DNA of 64,000 bases, from the NCBI GenBank assembly GCA_017860275.1, contig JAFNAQ010000001.1, positions 186,001 through 250,000 of the forward strand, read 5' to 3'. A program made the position numbers and the translations under genes. Below are positions 35,939 to 43,567 of the stretch, one piece after another (within the stretch, counting starts at the first letter, position 1; every line of letters starts with the position of its first letter). The notes under the pieces are model-generated. The model had not been told where the DNA came from. It saw nothing but the letters and a program-made list of their open reading frames with translations, and did not search any database. This stretch comes from Bacteroidota bacterium (GTDB lineage: Bacteria > Bacteroidota > Bacteroidia > Bacteroidales > P3).

Positions 35939-36559
35939 ATGGAAAAGATAACAGCACAAGAATTTTGGCAATGGTTTCAAGACCACAGTGAGCACCTAAT
36001 GGATATAGACAATATTGATCCATTCGAGGCAGATGAACTAATGAAAGAGTTTGAGAAAACATTAGCCCTATACTCAGAAGGTATGAGCTTTGAGATGAGT
36101 GACCTTACAGAAAAAGGACGTGAGATTGTATTCTCTGCCGAGGGTGATGAGGATTATTTCGATGATGTAATTGCTCTAGTTGAAAACACTCCTGTCTTAG
36201 ACTTTTGGGAGATAAACGCATTCAAGCAACCTAAGGGACCAAACGTAAAAATAAAATTCGAGAACTATGTTTATGCAAGTAAGAACCTATGGTTTCTACC
36301 TCTTGAGAACGAAGAATTCGAAGAAACAATAGGCCTAATGGTTGGAGTACCAGACTTCAAAGAAAACGATGAAGACCAAGAAATAGCGGTGTACACTCTT
36401 ATAGAAACAATGATAGGAGAATACGACTGCACAACACTACTAGAATACTTCGAGATATGCCAACTCCCTGAAGACCCAGAGGCAGAAGGCTTCACAAATC
36501 TAACAAACCTACCAGAATACATAGACTGGCATCTAAACAACATACAAGGAAAAGACTAA
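35939..36559 (+). CDS. Conserved acidic protein of unknown function (206 aa)
   Basis: A soluble acidic protein with no signal peptide. It starts MEKITAQEFWQWFQDHSEHL and contains a mixed alpha/beta region (VLDFWEINAFKQPKGPNVKIKF, then WFLPLENEEFEETIGLMVGVP). Trp, Glu and Asp are frequent. I regard it as belonging to an uncharacterised family common in Bacteroidota. It begins two bases after the murB stop, so it is co-transcribed with murB; no functional link is evident from sequence. Confidence 0.65.
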   Translation: MEKITAQEFWQWFQDHSEHLMDIDNIDPFEADELMKEFEKTLALYSEGMSFEMSDLTEKGREIVFSAEGDEDYFDDVIALVENTPVLDFWEINAFKQPKGPNVKIKFENYVYASKNLWFLPLENEEFEETIGLMVGVPDFKENDEDQEIAVYTLIETMIGEYDCTTLLEYFEICQLPEDPEAEGFTNLTNLPEYIDWHLNNIQGKD

Positions 36560-36731
36560 AGAAGAATAGATTTTTAAAAAAAAATCTTCTAGTTAAAAAT
36601 ATTTAATTAACATATCATACTATGTTTTGTATAATTATTATATATATTTTTGTTAGTGTTTATAATAATCAAAACATATATAATGTTTATTAGTTATTAT
36701 AACAATAATTTACAAACTTAAATTTATTTTT

Positions 36732-37196
36732 ATGAAAAAAACATTTTTTTTACTTATTACCCTTTTGGGTACAATTGCATTTACTTCATGTGGTGATGAC
36801 GATGAAGTTACACTAAATACAAATACAAATCAAACTACTACAACCTCTTTTGTTCCTAGTTCATTATCAGGTAAAAAGATTGTATTTAGCACGGATACTT
36901 GGGAACATTTTTATTTCAACACAACTAGTTTCACTTATAAAGACGATTCAGAAAGCGAAACATTAGATGGAACACCAACATACTCATTTACAAAAACAGG
37001 AGCAACAACCGCTGACCTTACTATGATTTATTCTCTAAAAGATTTTATAGGCACTTCAAATTATTCAAAGTCCTATAAATTTATCTTCACATCTGCACAT
37101 GGTGGATCTTTCACAGGTTATACAACCGTAGCTACAGCAGAATCCCCATCAGATACAACTGGATGGGCAAATGAAGGAACATTTAGTCTTTATTAA
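36732..37196 (+). CDS. Small lipoprotein with acidic N-terminal linker
   Basis: A 154-residue lipoprotein: signal peptide with lipobox TSC (Cys at residue 20), then GDDDEVTLNTNTNQ, an acidic linker that may favour surface export of lipoproteins in Bacteroidota. The mature part is small, Thr/Ser-rich and beta-like with a C-terminal GWANEGTFSLY. No known domain. A strong terminator lies about 110 bases after the stop. An AT-rich upstream segment (36560-36731) contains TATTTTTG at 36645-36652, a possible -7 element. Confidence 0.6.
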   Translation: MKKTFFLLITLLGTIAFTSCGDDDEVTLNTNTNQTTTTSFVPSSLSGKKIVFSTDTWEHFYFNTTSFTYKDDSESETLDGTPTYSFTKTGATTADLTMIYSLKDFIGTSNYSKSYKFIFTSAHGGSFTGYTTVATAESPSDTTGWANEGTFSLY

Positions 37197-37303
37197 ACAA
37201 ACAAGGCTTGTCATATTCCTAAAACAAATAGAAATAATCAAACATTTTCTTGCGCACTTTTGATTCTATTAATTATATAGTGAGAGCTCAAATTTTACAC
37301 AAT

Positions 37304-37342
37304 AAATGTCCAGTTAATTAGTAAATTAACTGGACATTTTTA
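37304..37342 (+). terminator. Strong terminator in the 37197-37508 gap
   Basis: Perfect 16-base stem AAATGTCCAGTTAATT / AATTAACTGGACATTT, four-base loop, then T's. Ends transcription of the small lipoprotein gene. The rest of the 312-base gap holds the hairpin at 37428 and AT-rich DNA. Confidence 0.9.
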
Positions 37343-37427
37343 CAACAAAGATAAAAAACAACCAAAAAAATCTTCGTTGTTATTATTAAAATATATTATC
37401 CGATAAATCAAACATCATACAACCATA

Positions 37428-37445
37428 GAGACGTGATGAATCACG
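37428..37445 (+). repeat. Degenerate REP-like hairpin (GAGACGTGAT type)
   Basis: CGTGAT / ATCACG hairpin (37432-37445) preceded by TAGAGA. Shares AGAGACGTGAT, two centre bases and ATCACG with the 10487 element, but the right arm has decayed and the head reads CATAG instead of GTAG. Confidence 0.5.
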
Positions 37446-37508
37446 CCTAAAATTGTATAACGTCTAAAAAAAGGTATCGCAAAATACGATAGCTTAAACT
37501 ATATTTAT

Positions 37509-38330
37509 CTAATTAACCTTATTCGGTTTCTGATACCTATCTCCCCTTTCAAAAGCCTTATTATCAATCCAAGAAATCATATTCTCTATTGCTCCCTTTG
37601 GTAGATTCTTTAGAAGAACCCAATCCTCAACTAGCTTTTTAAACTTCTCTTTACCATTTCCTAAAGCACAATTTAAAAACAATAAAAGTAATTGGTCATT
37701 TGATAGTTGAGCTCTAACAAAAGAAGTATACTGATACTTCTCATAATCTTTTAAATCACTCTCATCAACAAATTTAATTAACCTATATAACATCCGAAAA
37801 TATAAACCAATATTTTCATTGCTATTACTCTTATCTTTATAATAAAGTTTAAATTCTTCAAGTAAATTATTATTACTACTATTAAATCCTTTTATTCCTT
37901 TTAAATCCCTAATAATAATATAAAAACCCGTTGTGCCTTTGTAACCTTTAAATTCAAAAGATTCAACAAATGATGATAAATTTTGAAGTAAATTAAAGAA
38001 TGTATTTTCAAAACGTTGTCTCTCTAATAACTCATTTTGTTTTTCTGCTGCTTCTCTTTGCAACTTTAACTCTTGTCGTGTTAGTTCTAACTCCTGTCTT
38101 TGCAGTTTTAATTCCCTACTTTGAAGAATAATAGTACATATAACACCAGCAAAAGCAAAACCAGAAAACAATGCACTTATTGCTGTAAATTTATCTTGGT
38201 AATTAATTAAGTTATTACTTGGGTAAGTATAGTCAAATAAATACCAAGCTACAAAAAACAATCCTATTGTTAAAGGGAAAATCAAATAAATATACCATCC
38301 TCTAATCTTAAATTTTTTCTTGTCTTCCAT
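37509..38330 (-). CDS. Putative phage abortive-infection membrane protein (putAbiC type)
   Basis: A 273-residue protein with two membrane helices (about residues 13-33 and 47-69), a coiled coil with repeated RQELELTRQELKLQRE heptads (about 70-108), and a C-terminal cytoplasmic domain. That domain has the pattern ENTFFNLLQNLSSFV, then GLYFRMLYRLIKFVDES, YTSFVRAQLSNDQLLLLF and GKEKFKKLVEDWVLLKNLP, which matches the putative AbiC-type abortive-infection family. The name comes from similarity to a lactococcal phage-resistance protein; activity here is inferred. It lies beside a lipoprotein gene of unknown function and is separated from neighbours by long non-coding gaps. Confidence 0.72.
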   Translation of the reverse strand: MEDKKKFKIRGWYIYLIFPLTIGLFFVAWYLFDYTYPSNNLINYQDKFTAISALFSGFAFAGVICTIILQSRELKLQRQELELTRQELKLQREAAEKQNELLERQRFENTFFNLLQNLSSFVESFEFKGYKGTTGFYIIIRDLKGIKGFNSSNNNLLEEFKLYYKDKSNSNENIGLYFRMLYRLIKFVDESDLKDYEKYQYTSFVRAQLSNDQLLLLFLNCALGNGKEKFKKLVEDWVLLKNLPKGAIENMISWIDNKAFERGDRYQKPNKVN

Positions 38331-38423
38331 ATCTACTTCTCCTAATATAATTTATTGTTACTTTTTGATATTTATTGATTAACCACAATTTTCCTTGATA
38401 TATTTACCCTTTTTCACGAGAGA

Positions 38424-39218
38424 TTAATAATATGAAGTCATTTTAGGCAACAATTCTGAATTTACTTCTTTTTGATTTTCTTTTGTAAATGTGAAAATTA
38501 TATCATTATCAATCATCACATCTATCTTATGAATATTTGTATTTAATATATATGTTAGAAAAATTTCTTCTCGGGGTGAACTTATTGTAGCTTTTTCATA
38601 ATATTTTTCTTTCTCTATAATGAAGTCAGAAAGAGTAAAAAATACTTTATATCTAAATTTTTCTCTTTTTTGCGCTAAATCTGCCGTACATTTAAAAGAA
38701 TAAATATTAAGCAATTTATTTGATTTAGCATCTTTAAAAAATCTATTTTTAACCCTAAAAATATAATTTAAATGATACTTTTCTATTACCGTAACGTCTG
38801 TCCCGAATGCATTAGAGCCCTGATAAGTTTCACCATCGCCAGATTCACTATGCACTTCCAAACCGTAATAACCTAATTTGGGTAAAAAGAAGATAAAATT
38901 TGTTTCTGCATCATAACCCGTTTCAATAGATAAATTTTTAAAGACAATAGCAAAAGTATCTGTTTGCATTTTCTTATAATTAATTGAGTTTGTAATGCTA
39001 TCAATTTTTTTCTCGTACTCTGCTTTAGTTTCATATTCTGATTTTTCTGGTATCTGATAACTCTCCTCTAGATAAGGGACTAATTTAGTTATATCATTAT
39101 TCCATTTGAGTTCATTTTCACTAATTTTTTTTAGATCTGCATCTGTTAATTTATTTTCGTTTTTCCCACAAGAAAATAAAACCAATATAATAACTAATAC
39201 TAATAAAACTTTTTTCAT
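38424..39218 (-). CDS. Lipoprotein of unknown function (264 aa)
   Basis: The signal peptide ends in LFSC (lipobox; Cys17). The mature part starts with a helical, charged section (PEKSEYETKAEYEKKIDSITNS) and continues as a beta-rich domain (YHLNYIFRVKNRFFKDAK, then LAQKREKFRYKVFFTLSDFI). No family recognised. It is 93 bases upstream of the putAbiC-type gene on the same strand, so they could be one unit, but no promoter distinguishes the two possibilities. A 690-base gap lies upstream. Confidence 0.6.
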   Translation of the reverse strand: MKKVLLVLVIILVLFSCGKNENKLTDADLKKISENELKWNNDITKLVPYLEESYQIPEKSEYETKAEYEKKIDSITNSINYKKMQTDTFAIVFKNLSIETGYDAETNFIFFLPKLGYYGLEVHSESGDGETYQGSNAFGTDVTVIEKYHLNYIFRVKNRFFKDAKSNKLLNIYSFKCTADLAQKREKFRYKVFFTLSDFIIEKEKYYEKATISSPREEIFLTYILNTNIHKIDVMIDNDIIFTFTKENQKEVNSELLPKMTSYY

Positions 39219-39356
39219 AAAACCTCCTTTGTTTAGGGTTTGTAAATAAATATTGTCTTAAAAATAAAGATTGTATCGTACTATTTATGTCTTGGTAGGA
39301 TATTTTCAGTGATATGAAAATAAAAAACGTGGGACATATACATTATAGGATTAAGA

Positions 39357-39375
39357 GGGACGACCAAGCCCCTAC
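39357..39375 (-). repeat. REP-like hairpin with GTAG head (GTAGGGGC type)
   Basis: On the minus strand: GTAG overlapping GGGGC, loop TTGGTC, then GTCCC (one G-T pair). It belongs with the 42046, 42693 and 43523 copies. Confidence 0.55.
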
Positions 39376-39676
39376 AACTCAAATAAGTAAAGCCCACGCT
39401 ATGCGCAGGCGTTTACCTATTGTTAAAGAGTTGTATAATAAATTGGTCGTTTTCTTAATACCTCAACAATAGCAAAACGCTATATTTCTTTGTCAATTAA
39501 CTTATAATCTGTTCTGTTAATCACTGCAAATATAATAAATATATTCTATTATGAATATGTTTTTCGCAATTTAACATTATATATTTCCTAGAGTAATGTT
39601 ATCCTTATGCTTTCTTCGACGACAAGACAAGAGGTGTGATAATGTTTCCAAAAGATTTATCACCTTATGCCTAAAC

Positions 39677-39711
39677 AAAAAAACCACACTATCCGAAGAT
39701 AGAGTGGCTTT
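39677..39711 (-). terminator. Terminator downstream of the SF3-helicase-like gene
   Basis: Minus-strand stem CCACTCTATC / GATAGTGTGG with a TTCG tetraloop, one mismatch, then T-run. It lies about 200 bases beyond the stop of the 39908 gene. Confidence 0.8.
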
Positions 39712-39907
39712 GCCTTTATAAGAGACTGTTAATACTATTGTTTTATTTTATTGCTTTTCAGCGACTTAACACCCTAACACTACATCTCTTACTTTTGTAT
39801 TATTTTATATACTCTAATATATAGATATTACTGTATATAATGTTAAGTATTGAAATATAAGCTAGTTAGAGTGTTAAGAATAGTGTTACAAGAGTGTAAT
39901 AATTACA

Positions 39908-41095
39908 TTAATAAGGAAGATCTTTGTCGATAGTTCTTGTAAATATATAAGGCCTCCCGTTTTGGGTGAAATTACGTAAATCCTGGTATTGTCTATTTTT
40001 ATTATCCATTTTCAATTCATGCTTTAGTGTATTTGATATTTGATATATTTTATATTTATTATTTAGAAAATCACAAATCTCTGTCGCCGTTGCACCTATT
40101 GTATCTCTATTTTGTTTATCTAATTGCTCCTCAAAGTATATTTCAATGTCTTTAGCGCAATCAGACTTTGAATTATTTACAACATCAGCTAAGGCATCAG
40201 TTTGAAGCATCTCGTTTGGGAACCATAATCTTCCGAGCGGCTTTGGAACTGAAAGTTCTCTATTTAATAAGAAATATAGAAAATGAGGAATCTCATTAAC
40301 TAATTTTTTTGCGAAATCAGGATCAAAATTATTAATTTTCCCTGGTTTTCTAATCCAAAACCTTTGGTCATTTTCCTCGATTTTAGCAAAATCTAATTCA
40401 TTATTTGTGCACATTGTAAACTTGCCATAAAATGGGATCACTGAGAAATCTTTATGCATAAGTCTTAGATTGATTGTTCCCGAAGTGGTGTTTTGCTTAA
40501 GTCTTTCTTTTAAAAAATCTTCTGATATTATGGTTTCGTCTATATTGATACATAGTTTAGTTGCATAGCTGGAATTGAATTTATCCTTATAAACACTAAT
40601 ATTCATTGTTATAGAATTACCTTTAAAGAAAGCATCTATGTAATTAAGAAAAGTAGTTTTACCAGTAGCCTGTATATTCGAAGCAAGAACAAGAATTGGC
40701 TGTATATGTTTTGGGTGTTTTAAGATTATAGAAAACCTATCATATCCTAATTCAATTTGCTCTCCAAAAATGTGTTCAAAAAGCATCTTAGTATTAGGGA
40801 ACTCACCTTCCTCTGGCTCATAAACCAACCCTTCTGAGAGATTAACCAAATTATTAATTACACTTTCATGATTAATGAAATTCGGTTCTACCGTAAATCC
40901 GTGATACTTACTTTCTTTTGAAAAGTCAAAATTATCTTGCTTTAAAGCTGGTATTTCTCTAAGTACCCATTTTTTAGAAAAGTCAAAAGCCTCAAGATAT
41001 TGATAATGTTTATCTCCGATCCTAGCTATTGTACCTAATTCGAATGATTCATTTGAAATAATAATTTCATTTTGTTGTGCTTTGTTTTCTTCCAT
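39908..41095 (-). CDS. SF3-helicase-like ATPase (phage/plasmid primase-helicase type) without primase domain
   Basis: A 395-residue protein with superfamily-3 helicase features: Walker A SNIQATGKT (139-147), Walker B CINIDE (182-187), sensor-type TMCTNNE (227-233), and a putative arginine finger RFW (245-247) in NDQRFWIRK. This matches the D5-like/primase-helicase proteins of phages, plasmids and satellites. The N-terminal 100 residues are not a recognisable primase domain, so it is either a helicase-only protein or a diverged form. The C-terminal 120 residues (EICDFLNNKYKIYQISNTL) could be a winged-helix-like domain. It is divergent from an HU-related gene across a repeat-bearing spacer. No integrase or capsid gene is nearby. 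Confidence 0.75.
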   Translation of the reverse strand: MEENKAQQNEIIISNESFELGTIARIGDKHYQYLEAFDFSKKWVLREIPALKQDNFDFSKESKYHGFTVEPNFINHESVINNLVNLSEGLVYEPEEGEFPNTKMLFEHIFGEQIELGYDRFSIILKHPKHIQPILVLASNIQATGKTTFLNYIDAFFKGNSITMNISVYKDKFNSSYATKLCINIDETIISEDFLKERLKQNTTSGTINLRLMHKDFSVIPFYGKFTMCTNNELDFAKIEENDQRFWIRKPGKINNFDPDFAKKLVNEIPHFLYFLLNRELSVPKPLGRLWFPNEMLQTDALADVVNNSKSDCAKDIEIYFEEQLDKQNRDTIGATATEICDFLNNKYKIYQISNTLKHELKMDNKNRQYQDLRNFTQNGRPYIFTRTIDKDLPY

Positions 41096-41116
41096 ATACG
41101 CAATTTTTAGTTAAAT

Positions 41117-41150
41117 ATTTTGGGAAATATGAAATTATTTTGGGAAATAT
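41117..41150. repeat. Two direct repeats of ATTTTGGGAAATAT (20-base period)
   Basis: Copies at 41117-41130 and 41137-41150, just upstream of the helicase-like gene start. Related in sequence to the 41339-41404 repeats (TTTTGGAAAAT). Confidence 0.75.
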
Positions 41151-41306
41151 TAATAAAACAATTGTGAAAAAAATGATAAGTTTTCAACAATGGTTGTTAT
41201 TATACGTGGTAAAGCATTATATTTTAAATGTTTAGCATAAAATTAGAATTGTTGCGTTAGAAAAAAAATGCTAGCAATTAATAATAAGCGGCTTTAAAAT
41301 AGATTA

Positions 41307-41404
41307 ATACACGCTCTTTCCAAAAAAAATCGGCGTGTATTTTTGGAAAATCGAAATCTTTTTTGAAAAAATCGAACTCTTTTATTGGAAAATCGACGTT
41401 TTTT
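41307..41404. repeat. Palindrome and tandem repeat upstream of the HU-related gene
   Basis: ATACACGC (41307-41314) and GCGTGTAT (41333-41340) form an inverted repeat. From about 41341 to 41404 an imperfect 21-22-base unit, (T)TTTGGAAAATCGA plus a T-rich end, is repeated three times, ending at the first base of TGAATGG. The period is two helical turns, so a bound protein would sit on the same DNA face each time. Rest of the 41096-41581 gap: AT-rich DNA and the promoter at 41461. Confidence 0.75.
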
Positions 41405-41460
41405 GAATGGGATATTATAAAATAAAAGTGATGTTTTTTGATAAAATAATTGTATTAATT

Positions 41461-41492
41461 TTTGTTTATTTCGATTATTTTTCGTATCTTTG
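41461..41492 (+). promoter_or_regulatory. Promoter of the HU-related gene
   Basis: TTTG (41461-41464), 20-base spacer, TATCTTTG (41485-41492). About 90 bases before the ATG at 41582; a start at 41462 would lie on the promoter and is ruled out. Confidence 0.75.
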
Positions 41493-41581
41493 CAAAAGAA
41501 GATTGGGGTAACACTCGATTCGACAATTCGTTTAGTTTTAACAAAAAACCTCGCAAGGATATAGGGTTAATTGCATTGAGT

Positions 41582-42013
41582 ATGATAAATTACACAAAGG
41601 TATCTCGCTCTATTACAGTGGGTTACAATCCTGGCATGAAGTATCTTGCAAGTTTGGTTAGGAATGGTGTGTTGACGCAGGAGAGACTTTGCGACCGCAT
41701 CTCAGCAGCATCATCATTGGCTTACAACGATGTATTAAGCTGTATTGCAGCTTTGCAGGCGGAAATCGTAGAGGCTACGATGGACGGCATCACGGTTGAG
41801 TTAGACCAGCTTGGTCGCTTCACTCCTTATTTGCTTGCAAAAGCAATGGAGACAGCAGAAGAGGTTGATGTAACAACAATCAAACGTACAAGAGTCAATT
41901 TCAAACCAAATTCACGTTTTTTGAACCGTTTGAAGACAACGGGCTACACCTACAAGGAAGTTATCCCTAAGGGTTATGTCGATCCAAATGCAACACCACC
42001 GGTTATTCCGTAA
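41582..42013 (+). CDS. HU-related DNA-binding protein
   Basis: A 143-residue protein of the HU/IHF-related family common in Bacteroidota (longer than true HU, with a C-terminal tail). The N-terminus MINYTKVSRSITVGYNPGMKYLAS and the GVLTQERLCDRISAASSLAYNDVLSCIAAL helices form the dimerisation body; DQLGRFTPYLLAKAMETAEEV is the beta-arm base. The Pro-containing tail (GYVDPNATPPVIP) is Bacteroidota-typical. The family is often encoded near primase-helicase or amidase genes in this phylum; here it is divergent from the SF3-like gene. The start was moved 40 codons downstream of the longest frame because the promoter overlaps the upstream part. Confidence 0.85.
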   Translation: MINYTKVSRSITVGYNPGMKYLASLVRNGVLTQERLCDRISAASSLAYNDVLSCIAALQAEIVEATMDGITVELDQLGRFTPYLLAKAMETAEEVDVTTIKRTRVNFKPNSRFLNRLKTTGYTYKEVIPKGYVDPNATPPVIP

Positions 42014-42045
42014 GGAGTGAAAAGGTAAGAGTGAAAAGTGAAAAG

Positions 42046-42077
42046 GTAGGGGCGAATTAATTTTCGTCCCTTTTTTT
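42046..42077 (+). repeat. REP-like hairpin acting as terminator after the HU-related gene
   Basis: GTAG (42046-42049) overlaps GGGGCGAA, loop, TTCGTCCC, then a T-run. The G-T pair matches the one in the 39357 copy. Preceded by AGTGAAAAG repeats (42016-42045). Confidence 0.65.
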
Positions 42078-42091
42078 ATTCTATCTATTTT

Positions 42092-42122
42092 TTTGTTAGA
42101 TAGAGAAATTAGTATATTTTTG
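42092..42122 (+). promoter_or_regulatory. Promoter of the 42148 gene
   Basis: TTTG (42092-42095), 19-base spacer, TATTTTTG (42115-42122); 25 bases to the ATG. Confidence 0.78.
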
Positions 42123-42147
42123 CATATTATTATCAAAAATATAGATT

Positions 42148-42684
42148 ATGAAAAAGTTATTGTTTTTTTGCTCTGCTTTGCTGCTTTTAAATATTGCAAA
42201 TGCTCAAGATAAGAAATATGAGATTTCTAAGGCTGATGCTTTTACTATGCAAAGGGGCGAAAATATTAGGATTAACTCTCACTTTCTTAATAATTTAAAG
42301 GGTAAGGGTTTTAATGAGTTTGAGGCTGAGGTTAGGCAGATAAATAGCTCTAAGGAGACTAAATATTTTCTGCAACTCATAAGATTGGGTGACTTTCCTT
42401 TTACTTGTACTATTGAATATGCTGACCTGATTAAGCTAAATACTGCATTGAATTCATTTATTGATAATGCAAAAAAGGATAAGGCGCTAAATAGAGATTA
42501 TATTGAGAATAAAATTATTAGCTCAGAAGGTCTTGAACTTGGATATTCGATTGATGATAAAGGTGTCGCTTGGTTTATCACTTTCCCTATTGATATGAAA
42601 AACAATTATGTTGGCTTTGAGCTTACAGAAATTTCTAATTGTTTTTCTTCTGCAATAAAGAAAATTCAAGAATTACAAAATTAG
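42148..42684 (+). CDS. Small exported protein of unknown function (178 aa)
   Basis: Signal peptide MKKLLFFCSALLLLNIANAQ is clear, with no lipobox at the cleavage site. The mature part mixes helix and beta; a central region (YFLQLIRLGDFPFTCTIEYADL) is the most structured-looking. There is no T9SS tail, so it is probably periplasmic. It has a consensus promoter and is followed by an inverted pair of REP-like hairpins before two convergent FKBP genes. Not recognised. Confidence 0.6.
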   Translation: MKKLLFFCSALLLLNIANAQDKKYEISKADAFTMQRGENIRINSHFLNNLKGKGFNEFEAEVRQINSSKETKYFLQLIRLGDFPFTCTIEYADLIKLNTALNSFIDNAKKDKALNRDYIENKIISSEGLELGYSIDDKGVAWFITFPIDMKNNYVGFELTEISNCFSSAIKKIQELQN

Positions 42685-42691
42685 GGCAAAT

Positions 42692-42752
42692 TGTAGGGGC
42701 GCTGCTCGCCTGTGCCCATAAAAAAAGGGCGCAGATAAACGGCGCCCCTACA
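42692..42752. repeat. Inverted pair of GTAG-headed REP-like hairpins (BIME-like)
   Basis: Outer arms TGTAGGGGCGC (42692-42702) and GCGCCCCTACA (42742-42752) are perfectly complementary. Inside, CTGTGCCC (42709-42716) pairs with GGGCGCAG (42727-42734) except for one G-T. Two GTAGGGGC heads thus face each other. It lies between two convergent genes. Confidence 0.7.
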
Positions 42753-42755
42753 TTG

Positions 42756-43502
42756 TTATTGTGGTTGTTCTTCGTTTGGTGTTAGTATTTGTTCTGAGTC
42801 TGCTACTACTTCAATTAGTTGTACTTCGAAGCATAGTAGTGAGCCTGCTGGCATTTCTTTTGAGTCTGAATCTCCATAGCCTAGGTCTGGGTGTATCCAA
42901 AACTGACATATTGAGCCTTCTTGCATTAGCGTTAGGGCTTCTTTCATTCCTGGTATTACATTTTGTATTCCCATTAAGACTGGAGAGTTTCTCTCGAATG
43001 TGCTTTCTACTACTGAGTCGTTTAATAGTTTTAGTCGGTAATTTATCCTAACTCTATCATATATTTGTGGTTTCTTACCCTTTGCATCGTTGATAATCTT
43101 GTATTGAAGTCCCGATGGGGTTGTGATAACTCCTGCTTTTGTTTTGTTTTCTGCTAGGAATTTATCTGCAATTTCTCTATTTACTTTGCCTTTTGCCTTA
43201 GCTTCTGCGGCTTGTTTTTCTTGCATTTGTGTTTGAAACCTCGCCATCAATTCTTGAATTTGTTGTTCCGAAATCAAATTTGCTTCCGTTTTATATGCCT
43301 CTGCAAGTGCTCTATTTATTATGTCAATATTCAATTCCATCTTCTCTTGCTTCATGCTTTTTCCAATATTCATACCAAATACATATGATATTGAGTCCAT
43401 CATTGTCTTAAGCTCTTTTGGCTTAACTGGCTTTACTTTTTGTGAATATCCACTTGCTGCTGTGGCAATTATTAATGCTATTACTATTATTATCTTCTTC
43501 AT
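42756..43502 (-). CDS. FKBP-type peptidyl-prolyl cis-trans isomerase, exported (copy 1)
   Basis: A 248-residue FkpA/Mip-type isomerase. Signal peptide to about residue 20; helical dimerisation domain (residues 25-115) rich in Gln, Lys and Ala, then KTKAGVITTPSGLQYKIIN leading into the FKBP domain. The catalytic-domain motifs are present in reduced form: RVRINYRLKLLNDSVVESTF, VIPGMKEALTLMQEGSICQFWIHPDLGYGDSD, and LLCFEVQLIEV. It probably helps fold periplasmic or outer-membrane proteins. A paralogue lies 65 bases upstream on the same strand, separated by a REP-like hairpin, so this looks like a tandem duplication. Confidence 0.85.
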   Translation of the reverse strand: MKKIIIVIALIIATAASGYSQKVKPVKPKELKTMMDSISYVFGMNIGKSMKQEKMELNIDIINRALAEAYKTEANLISEQQIQELMARFQTQMQEKQAAEAKAKGKVNREIADKFLAENKTKAGVITTPSGLQYKIINDAKGKKPQIYDRVRINYRLKLLNDSVVESTFERNSPVLMGIQNVIPGMKEALTLMQEGSICQFWIHPDLGYGDSDSKEMPAGSLLCFEVQLIEVVADSEQILTPNEEQPQ

Positions 43503-43522
43503 AAATTATCGTATATAACAAA

Positions 43523-43548
43523 GGGCAGACACATGGGTCTGCCCCTAC
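43523..43548 (-). repeat. REP-like hairpin with GTAG head between the two FKBP genes
   Basis: GGGCAGAC / GTCTGCCC perfect 8-base stem with six-base loop, followed by CCTAC; on the minus strand GTAGGGGCAGAC leads into the hairpin. Confidence 0.65.
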
Positions 43549-43567
43549 AAATTAATATATAAAAATA

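Larger units (their letters stand above)
39219..39907. other. Long intergenic region with a REP-like hairpin and repeats
   Basis: No convincing gene. Contents: a GTAG-headed REP-like hairpin (39357-39375), an imperfect inverted repeat GGTGTGATAA ... TTATCACC (about 39634-39665), and the leftward terminator at 39677-39711. The rest is AT-rich with short imperfect palindromes. It might hold remnants of a mobile segment, but no transposase fragment is readable. Confidence 0.6.

Noticed and set aside
39219-39907. Hidden small RNA or transposase remnant
   Set aside because: Apart from one REP-like hairpin and a terminator I see neither a conserved RNA fold nor readable protein fragments; evidence is insufficient.
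41462-41581. 40-residue N-terminal extension of the HU-related protein
   Set aside because: This stretch contains the promoter (TTTG-N20-TATCTTTG), and homologues start at MINYTKVSRS.
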